From Aureobasidium sp. EXF-3400 (taxonomy: Eukaryota > Ascomycota > Dothideomycetes > Dothideales > Saccotheciaceae): 64,000 nt of DNA. The notes under the pieces are model-generated. The model ran no database searches and had not been told where the DNA came from. It worked only from the letters and a program-made list of their open reading frames with translations. The stretch is taken from assembly GCA_024195585.1 (NCBI GenBank), contig SWBL01000004.1:62001-126000 (forward strand), read 5' to 3'. The translations under genes were made by a program, and so were the position numbers. Of this stretch, positions 42,313 to 52,340 are shown piece after piece. Within the stretch, counting starts at the first letter, position 1, and the number at the start of each line of letters is the position of its first letter.

Positions 42313-45300
42313 TCAATATTCGTGTCGATATGTGCAAGAGTCTCCTTTCTGGCATTGTCCCTTTTTGAAGTACTTGCATGGCACCGTGAAGCGCTTATCG
42401 GTGAATGTGCCTCCTTTCTTTCCAAGCTTACCGCGGCGCATGTGGTCGTTGTTATTGTCTCCGCCGCCTTCACGCCAGCGACGACGCTCTTCGTTCTCGA
42501 ATGGAGGTTGCTGGTTCTGCTGCTGTGCTGGGAATTGACCCATGTTGGGCATAGGGAATCCAGGAAAGGGGAATTGGTTGAAGTTAGCTCCCGGTCCACC
42601 ATTTTGACCTGGGTTGAGCTGTGAGAACAGGGCTGCAAAGGCAGCGGGGGATGGATCCATCATAGGCTGCTGCTGTGCAGGGTTGAACATGTTAGGTGCT
42701 TGAGCTTGAGGATTCAAATTGGCAAAGATGCCAGCAAGATCAGGAGCCATGTTGGGCTGTGCAGACTGCTGGACGGGCTGCTGAACATGCATAGGCTGAG
42801 ACTGCTGCTGTTGGGATGGTGCCTGTGGTATGGATGCCAGGATGCGTTGGATCTCTGCCATCTGGTCTTGGTTTTGGCTCGGTGCTGACATCGACGTAGG
42901 AGCTGAAACAGGCTGAGCAGGCTGGGCAGGCTGAGGAGGAGCTTGACCTTGTGGATTAATCATGGCCAAGATCGCAGGAATGTCAGGGGCAGCACTTGAT
43001 TGCTGGGTCTGCGCAGGTTGGACAGGTCCAGCAAGCTTTGCAATTCTCGTCTGGACAGTGTCAGGGACAGTTTTATATGAAGAGTCGATAGGAATACATA
43101 CAGCAAGCGGCTCTTGGGTGCCCACAGCGCCGAACGCTTTTGTGCTGACCTCTTCGCCATTGTAAGGCTCTGCTGGCTCGCGTGGGCTGGGTGGAATATC
43201 ACTCGGGTCTGTGTAGAAGACCATCAAGGTACTAGCCTCGTACTGCTCGCGTTTCACGCGCTCCGCAGACTCTGGTTGCAGTTCGCCGCCAGCGTAGCGA
43301 CTGTAGTTCCTCTTTCGCTCTTCGACATCAACCGAGCTGAAATCGGTCACTGGAAGAGTTAGCTGCCTGGTCAGATCGATCACGTTTGCTATAGTCGACT
43401 TACATGTCGGCGTGACATATTCTCCAAGATTCTCTTCACCCGTAGCAGTATCGTCGTCCTCATCGATATCCATCATGTCCTTGTGCTGCTTGAACATGCG
43501 GCCCTCACCACCAACATCGCTGACATCTCGAATCATGCTCGCGTCGTGGCCAAGTTCCTCCTCGGCGTCGTGATGGAAAATGCGAGTTTCGACAAGCTGA
43601 CTATCAGGCTTGAAAGTAACGCGAAGCTTGCGTCTCTCCTCTTTACGTAGGCGTTTTGCCTTCTCCTCTTCCGTCTCAGGCGCCTGTTTCTCCTCGGTCT
43701 TGAGGGGACTAGGTTCCTTCTCCTTGCTTTTGTTCAGATTTGCCATTGTCTCCGCAAAGGAGAAAGCAGGCTTGGCGGGTGCTGCAGGAGCTGCCTTCTT
43801 CTCTATCGATTTGCTATTGAACATGAGTCAGCTTGGATTTCGAATCAACAGTATTAAGACTTACATAGCAGCGGCCACCACAGAGGGGGTCGTAGTCTTG
43901 GTGATTGCCTTCTTCACGCCTGCGCCCGTAGAGGCAGAGGTGACTGACTTGGTGACAGCAGGTTTTGCTTTGACAGTAGCGCTGACGACGGGCTTTGCAG
44001 CAATAGCAGTAGCAGCAGCGGGCTTTGCGTTGCTGCCAACGGGAAGCGCACGCTTGAGCATGGATGTTTTCGCAGTTGTATTGCCGGTCGTGGGTGTCAC
44101 AAGCACTCTCTTCGAAGCCTGATCAGAAGACGCACTGCCAGGAGCAGCACGCTTGACACCAGCAATGGGCTCGGGAGTAGGTCGGTTGCTTGGAGGCGAT
44201 TTAACGCTTGACTGTTGTTCAGTGCTGGCTTGGCTCTCGGCACCACCTGTGACACTGCCCTTTATACGCTCACAAACATCGTGGGTTTCCTTATTGCCGT
44301 TCTTGCTCAGATTACTGATACACTTGCCCAACTTGGTCACATCGTAGGTTCTTGCGGGGAAGGTATCGCAGCGCACAAGTACCTGAGAGATGTTAGCATG
44401 ACACGTATAACAGATGGAAATGTATGCGCACCTCAAGGATTAGGCGCGTGAGAGGTCCGTCGTAATCGTTTTTCTTGATTCTATCGATCAAGAACTGTGC
44501 AAACGAGGCCATAATCTGAGCATGCTGACCAAGCCTAAACTTCTCGTTAGCAGATGGCCAGACCACTTGCGTGCAAAAGTGCTTACTGTGCCATGATGTC
44601 CCTATTTCCATGATCAATCGCAGTTTGCAATACAACCTTCAACGTTTCAAGTTGATCATTGACCCTGCTCTTCAGAAGAGGCAATTCACTGTTTCTCTTG
44701 CGATCAATTGCGTCGGTCAGCGCAAGGGAATCAGCCTTCCATCTGTTCTTCACGGTTTGCACAACTTCATTGAATTCTACCATGCCAGTTCTAATCCTGT
44801 CAGCGACAATACCGGTATGACGTCTCTCCCAAAGAGCCTTGATAGTATCATATCTGACACCTTCACGAGGGTCATCGGGTCTCTGTGCAGGTAGAGGGGA
44901 GATCTCGGGCTCCTCGTCAGAATCTTCATCTGAATCATAATCTGATGACTCCGACTCAGAATCTGACTGCTCCTGCTTCACAGGCTGTGATCGGCCAACC
45001 GAGACCGAACCTGTAGGCAATGCAGCAGGCTTTCTTTCTTTCTTTCTCAGTTTTTCTAGGCATTGTCAGCTGTTGTGATGGTGCTATCGTAAATATGACT
45101 AACCTTGAAGCTTAGAATCATTGCCAGCAAGACGGCGAAGTTCGGCTCTGGACTTTCTGCGTGCCACAGGTGCAACGGTGGCTATGTGTTGTTAGTACAA
45201 GCCTGGAAGGAGTAGGTAAACTTAGGAACACTGACCTCTGTTGATGGGAAGCTCGAATTCGGTGTTGCCGATGAGAGTGAACGAATTCACCTGAGTAGAA

Positions 45301-45926
45301 TTGGTTGCTTCCCTCAGCCGATCGATATCTTTCATCCAGAAGTTTCCAGTGCGATTGCCGGCTGGAATGGCATTATGTAGTGCGGCCTGGTCCGCTGTGG
45401 GTGCTGGAGGAATGACTCTGGTATAATTGGGAGGATCCGTAGTAGCTGGACGAGAGTATGACGAATCCAAAGCCTGAGTTGGTCGGACAGAGTGAGCACG
45501 TTCGTGCTCTAGAGCTTGCGGAGCAATAGTGCCATGTTGCATCTGCTGGGGTTGACCATATGGAGATGGACCAATTTCATAAGATCCATTCGTGGCACCT
45601 GGCACCAGCGAGGGATCATATGTAGAGTGCGAGTATTGATGTGGGTTGCCATAGCCGGCAAAAGAAGTCGTTTGAAGGTTCGATGGGCTCTTAGTATAGG
45701 CTTGAGGATTGTAGTCCAGTCCGGTATTCGATTGCCAAGACAAGTATGGATCTGATTGAGCATTTTGGTTTGGAATATGAGAGGCGGCATCGAAGCCCCA
45801 GTTGGCGAAGTTATCATTATCTCCACCATTTGAGAGAATGCTGCCAAATTCATTGACTTGATTATAGCCATTCTGATACGATGAAGAATCATGGCCATGC
45901 GGCGGCATGTGGTGATGGCCGTCCAT
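42313..45926 (-). CDS. PNUTS/Ppn1-like PP1 regulator with TFIIS-type domain, RVTF motif and CCCH finger
   Basis: Seven exons (45236-45926, 45104-45181, 44587-45055, 44432-44534, 43865-44382, 43404-43813, 42313-43349) give 1101 residues. Exon 1 encodes a Gln/Asn/Tyr-rich start. Residues about 300-480 resemble the TFIIS N-terminal/LW helical domain (LGQHAQIMASFAQFLIDRIK, TKLGKCISNLSKNGNKETHD). An RVTF motif lies near residue 685 (RRKLRVTFKPDSQLVETRIF), matching the PP1-docking RVxF motif and the following PNUTS-type stretch. The C-terminus has a CCCH finger (CKYFKKGQCQKGDSCTYRH). This order is that of metazoan PNUTS (PPP1R10), the nuclear PP1 subunit acting with the polyadenylation machinery on RNA polymerase II. 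Fission yeast Ppn1 is the fungal counterpart. Assignment rests on architecture rather than alignment. Confidence 0.8.
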
Positions 45927-47005
45927 GGTTGCGATGCAGCAGATGTGTTCTCAACAATGACAATGTTCTCAACGTCAAGTCGAGCACTGTTCTTTAAGCG
46001 GTATGTGCGAGGCCGACAGAACCAATCACAAACGACGACAATCTGCCTTATGGCTTGAGATTACGTGAGACGGCGGCTCAAATCAAGTGGGAATGTCTTG
46101 TCGGGGCGATGTAGAAGCGCTGGCGACTGTGAACTTTGTGTGAAGAAGCGTGAAAGTGTATGGATGTCGATGCTTCTCCGAGCTGATGCGAATAGCGCAC
46201 GCGCTAATGCCTTGGACAAGAGCGCTGCTGGTATGCTAGTATGTGGACAGACAGCCCTTGGCTAGGTGTGCAAATCAACGAACGTCGCTCCGCGCTGCAG
46301 CACAAGATCGCGACCAAGGCTCGATGTGGCAACAGAAGGCCGCAAAGCAGAGTCCCTGGCGGCTTGCGCAGTTCAGGAAATTTATTGATGATAAGCACCA
46401 CTGACCAGAGCCAGAACGGGCTTGTCTTTCACCGTAAGCAAGCAGCAGCTTAGCAGGCGCAGTCACCGTCGCAAAAAAAGACCTTGCGCACTCGTAAGGA
46501 GAGCGAGCGCTTATTCTGCTCAGAATCCCTCCGACTTGATCGTCCGTCACTTATTAGACCACAAATGACAAACTTTACAGACGGGCGTTCAAGCGCCTTG
46601 CATTAGTGATGGCAACGGAGCCAAAGGAAGGTCAATTACACAGAAGGATTGTTGATGAAGCGGTGGTGTGAGGTGTGGAGGAGAAGATGGCAGACGGGGA
46701 AGGGAGGAGGGCGAGCTTGTTGGAAAGTCGCAGAGTGGGCTTGGCAGAGGAGCGGCTGTCACCGCCTGGCTCTCATGACGCTCTGGCTTGTGAATCTGGA
46801 ACCATCTTCATTCATGTGGGGAGACGATGCTATGAACGTGTTAACTTATTGAAGCTTCTTGTTTGCCTAGTACCCAGGACATCACACGCATACTTCTTTC
46901 CCTGCGTGCCTCACCGATCGAGCCCATCTCGCAACACACGTCTGGCGAGCTTTGTATGCATTAGAGCCCTCCGGTCTGGCAGAAAGGTCTGGCCGTTCGA
47001 TCAAC
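45927..47005. promoter_or_regulatory. Divergent promoter region between the PNUTS-like gene and SLY1
   Basis: About 1.08 kb separates start codons on opposite strands. A plus-strand frame at 46675-47049 overlaps the SLY1 start in another phase and is not supported. Confidence 0.45.
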
Positions 47006-49353
47006 ATGGCATCCCAGCACAATTCCCTTCGCGACCGTCAAATTGGTAGGCGAAGCTCCAAATCCCGACATGACTTCGTGTGCTCACGTCGCTAGCGTCC
47101 ATCGAGAAGGTCCTGAACCTCAACCACGCCTCTCCCGAAAGCGCAGATACACAGCACGATGCCACCCTTGCCAACGGTCTCGTCACCAAAGCCACTCCTA
47201 TCCTCAATGCCGACGGCGAACCGATCTGGAAGGTACTTGTCTTTGACAACCTAGGAAGAGATATGATCAGCAGCGTCCTTCGCGTCTCAGACCTGCGCTC
47301 TTGGGGGGTTACCATACATCTGTGCGTCACCGAATTCAGCTGCCTGCTCCTCAAGCCCTTGCGCATGCTGAGTCTTGCTATAGAGCTGCTGCTGACAGCA
47401 ACATGTCAGACCTATTACTTCAAAGCGTCATCCCATCCCCGACGTTCCCGCCCTCTACCTTGTCGAACCTACCCCTGAGAACCTGAACATAATCGCTTCC
47501 GATCTCGCCAACGGCCTCTATTCGTCTGCATACGTCAACTTTCTCTCGTCAATATCGAGACCTGTGTTGGAAGATTTTGCCGCACAAATCGCCGCAGGAG
47601 GAACATCGGAAAGTATCGAGCAAGTCTACGACCAATACTTGAATTTCGTTGTCAGCGAACCCAACTTGTTTAGTCTGGGCATGGGCAAGGATGTTTATTA
47701 CACCATGAACAGTGCGCAGACTAGCGACGAGGAAATCGATGCGAAAGTCGACCGTATCGTTAGTGGTTTGTTCAGTGTAGCCGTGACCATGGGTGAGTCC
47801 AGAAAATGCTTTTGCGACTCTTGTGCTGACCAACTCAGGTTCCATTCCTATCATTCGATGTCCAAAAGGCGGCGCAGCGGAGATGATTGCAGCCAAGCTT
47901 GACCGCAAATTGCGCGATCACATTTTGAATGCAAAAGACAACCTCTTCTCCGGCGCCAATGCTCGCACCAACACTGCAGCTGCCACACCAGCTTCGAGAC
48001 CTATCCTGATCATTGTCGACAGAAACCTTGACCTCGTTCCCATGCTATCGCACTCCTGGACATACCAATCGTTGGTGCACGATGTGCTCAAGATGCACCT
48101 CAACCGCATAACAGTTGAGTTACCAGGAGACGATTCGGATGCGTCCAAGCCTGCGACGAAACGATCATATGATCTCAACACAAACGACTTCTTCTGGACC
48201 AGAAATGCAGGGGTTCCATTCCCACAAGTCGCCGAAGACATCGATACCGAATTGACTCGCTACAAGGAGGATGCTAACGAAATCACCAAGAAGACTGGCG
48301 CTTCCTCAATTGAGGACCTGCAAAATGATACTTCGACTTCGGCTCAGCATCTCAAGGCAGCTATCACTCTGTTGCCTGAATTGCGCGAACGCAAGAACAT
48401 CCTTGACATGCACATGAATATTGCGACCGCACTTCTGAAGGGTATCAAAGAGAGACAATTAGACAACTTCTTCCAGCTAGAGGAAGACATCAAGAAGCAG
48501 ACCAAGGCACAGATGCTAGAGTTGATAACGGACTCTGACAAAGGCAAAGAACCTCTGGACAAACTTCGAATCTTCATCATCTGGTTCTTGAGCACTGAGC
48601 AGGACGTATCTCGTGCAGACATGGATAAATTTGAGGAGGCTTTGCGCAATACTGGAGTTGACACCACACCTTTGACCTACGTGAGACGGTAAGTGACACT
48701 TCTACGCGCTCTTGGAACGCTAGTTTCTAACATTGTCTAGTGTACGAGAGATTACACGCATGACCATGATCTCATCCGCACCCACTCAGCCTGCTCAATC
48801 ATCAACATCGAACGACCTCTTCCGAGGCTTCAGCTCACTTTCCAAAGGATTGACGGACAAGTTCAAGGAAGCTGGTATTGGCTCGAATTTTGAAAACTTG
48901 ATTTCGGGCGTCAAGAACTTCCTACCTGCCAACAAAGACCTGACCCTAACCAAGATTACGGAATCATTGATGGATCCATCAAATGCCAGTACGAGCGCGC
49001 TTCAGAAGACAGAAGGGTATCTTTACTTTGATCCTCGCAGCGCAAACGCCAGAGGCACAATGCCGCCCTCAGCAGCTCAGGCTAGAAACCCTGGTGGCAG
49101 CAGTGTGACGCGAGGCATCGAAGCAAGCTTCGGTCAGCGAAGACAGGGTTACAGTGAGGCTATCGTCTTTACAGTCGGCGGTGGCAGTATGGACGAGTAC
49201 GGCAACTTGCAGGACTGGGCCAACAGGACAAGTGGGCAGGGAGCAGCAGGTTCGGTGAGTAAGAAACGTATTGTGTACGGCAGTACGGAGCTTGTGAATG
49301 CGGAAGACTTTGTGCTCGGGGAGTTGACCAAGCTGGGCAGCGAAAGCGCATAG
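47006..49353 (+). CDS. SLY1: Sec1/Munc18 protein Sly1
   Basis: Sly1 binds the Golgi/ER syntaxin Sed5 and promotes SNARE assembly in ER-to-Golgi transport. Five exons (47006-47045, 47096-47321, 47410-47792, 47839-48688, 48741-49353) give 703 residues. The N-terminus MASQHNSLRDRQIASIEKVL is typical of Sly1. The family motifs are WKVLVFDNLGRDMISSVLRV, RHPIPDVPALYLVEPTPENL, PILIIVDRNLDLVPMLSHSW and the late segment EAIVFTVGGGSMDEYGNLQDW. Intron 2 (88 nt) is placed so that VTIHL joins PITSKRHPIPDV. All exon phases agree. The gene is divergent from the PNUTS-like gene with a shared 1.1-kb upstream region. Confidence 0.94.
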
Positions 49354-49791
49354 ACAAGTTTCCAACTAGCTGTACGAGAGTGGAAAGCCTACCTACCTAA
49401 TTTCAATATACAAAAGAGGCTCTTGTAGTTGATCTTCGAGGTGGTTGCCCGTCTTGTAGGCAAATGCTTGGCCGCGGGCCGTCAAGATGATGGGTGTTCG
49501 GGGAAGGAGCTTTGGCCATGCCCCAGTACAATGACAGCCCCAATGACATACACACTCGAATGTGTCTAGAGAGGAGCCAGTCTATCTCTAATCCTCTTCT
49601 GACCGTCATTAGCACTGCGACTGCTTGGATGTCTGCCGTTCAACAACTGCCGTTTATCTGAAACCATCGGAGCCTTTTTCCCATTCGATCCTGCCCAGAA
49701 CGTATTCGCCAGCACACGCGTTGCCCGCATATACACGCCCCTCGGCCGCTGCCTGCTCGACACCTGTCGACGGCCTGCAAAGCAGAACTCA
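49354..49791. other. Intergenic, promoter of the Barentsz-like gene
   Basis: About 440 bp between two plus-strand genes. No further gene is seen. Confidence 0.45.
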
Positions 49792-51816
49792 ATGGCACCT
49801 CGTACATCACTGAAGACGCTCGCGTACAGACGCAGAAGGGCTGATGGTGACGAAGACGAGGAATCTGTTACTGGCGTCGACGATTCACAGAGCGAAGCCT
49901 CAGTCGCTAGTGACCTGGACAATACGATCGATACACTAGATGCGGACGCCGATGCCAGTGAGTCTAGTGAGGCTGAGAGTACGGCACCGGCACCGATCGA
50001 TTCGAGCCTGGCTAAATCTGGTGGAAAGACTGGACGTACACGTTCGAAGAAAGCCAAAGGCACAAAGACAGACAAGGCAATCTCGAATATCAATGGCGAC
50101 GAGCATGTCAAACAAGAATCCGTCGCTGGAGAGTCTGTTGCGACTGAGAGTTCGGCTAACGCGGCCGGCGCGCCCATCGTATCATCCGAAAGTGGCCCGG
50201 CAAGAAGAGGGGAGACAGTAGCAGATCGTCGAAGGCGGGAACACGACGATTACAGGAAGAAGCGAGACACAGACCCGACCTTCATTCCCAACAGAGGCAA
50301 TTTCTTCATGCACGACGCTCGTACATCGGACCAGCGAGGCTTCGGAGCTTACGGCCGTGGCAGAGGAAGGGGAAGAGGCATTCCCCAAGCTCCCAGCAAG
50401 TATGCTTGTGTGGATCGTCTATAGTCGATAAACAGTGCTAACAACTATCACAGTTATGTGCAACCAGCAGAGCGGACGGCTGATGCGCCTTGGACGCATG
50501 ATCTTCATGAGACGATCAACGAACGGGGTGGTCCACCTACCCGCCAACGACCATCACAAAGCCTTAACAATCAGCCTGATAGCGCCTCTCGAGGCGTGCC
50601 GGTGGCTCAACAAAAACCACTAAACTTTTCCAAGACCACTCAGATTGGCAGTGTACAGATCCGCGTTTGGTTACCTGGCATGGTCTCTGCTATCCCTTTC
50701 GCTGCTGTGCCGGTCAAATCACACACTCGACTGCCCGATCACAGGCCTCCCCTTCGTCGTGACAAGCCTGTCCGCGTATCTCTACCTGATCACCCCGTGC
50801 GCTACGTCTTCCCGGCTGCTGAGCGTTCTTTCATTTTCATCCCGAGAGCACTAAGACCTAACCAACAAGGGTTTGGCAAGGCGAGGGGTAGTTTTGGTGC
50901 ATACGGGGCTCCATCAAGCAGACGGCCTAGTCTCTATGGTGGTAGCGTGTACTCACAAGCCATGTCCATGAGTCGCAGGTCCTCACTGGCTCGTGAAGTG
51001 CCTAGAGACACGGCGTTTTCTCCTACCGGCTCTTACACTACTCGTGCTCCTACTGGGCCTGGTCGACCCATCGTACGCTTACCCCATGCTGGATCTCATC
51101 GGTCGTCAAACCCGTCGCCTGCTGGGTCTGCCTACAGTCGTTCGTACCCTCATTCTTATCCTCGACCCCAGACGCCGGCCGTCGAACACTGGGCCGAGCC
51201 AGACACTGTACATCAACCTCGTCCACAAAAAACCATTTCCATGACTGGGATTGAGTCACCTGCCGGGCTTGCTCTTCATGCTCCCCAGCAGCAGGAGCAA
51301 CAACCGTTCCATAATCAGCTGCCTCAACATATTGCAGAAGGTAGTATCAGCACTCTGTCGGCTTCTTCTGATATGGCACCTCTCCCACCCGGCCCATCAG
51401 CATACATGTACCCTGGTGGCACACCACTCTCCAACATTCCAGAGAGGGCTATTCATGCACAGCCGTTCCAGCCGCCTGCACCCAACTACTATTCATCATT
51501 CGCCCCAACTGGATACTATTATCCCGGCCAGCCCGCGCAATACGGTGGCATGCCGTCGTATGCCCCACCCACAGCACAAGCAAGCTACGCACCTCCCGAA
51601 GCGCCTATTGCAAGTGATCCTCAACAGGGTACCATGGCGCACGAGAGTAATGGCATGGTGTATTATACACAGATGCCACAATACACATCTCAGGATAGTT
51701 ATTTACAACCACAGAGCTATGCGGTCCATGGCATGGGTGGCATGATGACCCCAAGTCCAGAGGGAGCTTATTATTATGCAAATGCCGGACCAATGTACTA
51801 CTCGCAAGGTCAATGA
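49792..51816 (+). CDS. Barentsz/CASC3-type exon junction complex protein
   Basis: Two exons (49792-50399, 50454-51816) give 656 residues. The first 140 residues are acidic and Ser/Ala-rich. The Btz (SELOR) region spans about 140-230: RRREHDDYRKKRDTDPTFIP, RGNFFMHDARTSDQ, a Gly/Arg run, then APWTHDLHE after the intron. In animals this segment clamps eIF4AIII on spliced mRNA as part of the exon junction complex, linked to mRNA localisation, translation and decay. The remaining 400 residues are Pro/Gln/Tyr-rich and unstructured, ending in Met/Tyr-rich sequence. The gene suits an intron-rich fungus. It is transcribed in the same direction as SLY1 and NBR1. Role in fungi is inferred from the domain. 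Confidence 0.85.
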
Positions 51817-52340
51817 GCTCTTCATTCGCATCATCAAAAACTATCGCTACATGTATAGTCGTATGGTTTATTCCCAATCTAATACCCTCTCTTGTCACCA
51901 TAGGTAGTCATAGCAGATGTAGAGAGTCCGCATACGACGAATGAGACAGGCCTCCGAACAGTATTGAAATAACCATGAACGCGTTAATTGATTGCATGTG
52001 AAACGTCACTAGTGACGGTGCACCTACCTCAATGCAAGGCAGCGATTGGAGCTAGGCGGAAGCGCAAGACGGCGCGGGGAAACGCCGTTAGCTCCGACCG
52101 TCTACCAACCAACCGCGACAACTCGCTCACCTCCACATCTACACGACATCTCGTCGCTGACCTTTCTGTCCTCCTCCCTCGTACCATCATCTCTTGTCTA
52201 TCACAACCTTGCCGTGTTCCTGCGTGTGCTCCTTCTAGAGCTCGACATCTTAGCACTCTCACCGCACACTCATCCTCGAGCCACCGCCTCCAGCCGAGGC
52301 TGTTGTACGTCACTAGGCTGCCATTCACACGCCGCTCGCC
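51817..52340. promoter_or_regulatory. Intergenic, NBR1 promoter and C-rich leader
   Basis: About 520 bp. The last 200 bases before the NBR1 start are C/T-rich with repeated ctcc and cacc, typical of a fungal core promoter and leader. Confidence 0.45.

Noticed and set aside
45029..45050. CTTT microsatellite
   Set aside because: It lies in an exon of the PNUTS-like gene and simply encodes the Lys/Arg/Glu-rich RKKERK segment.
46675..47049. Plus-strand open frame of 124 residues before SLY1
   Set aside because: It runs into the SLY1 first exon in another phase and has no recognisable content. It is probably leader sequence.
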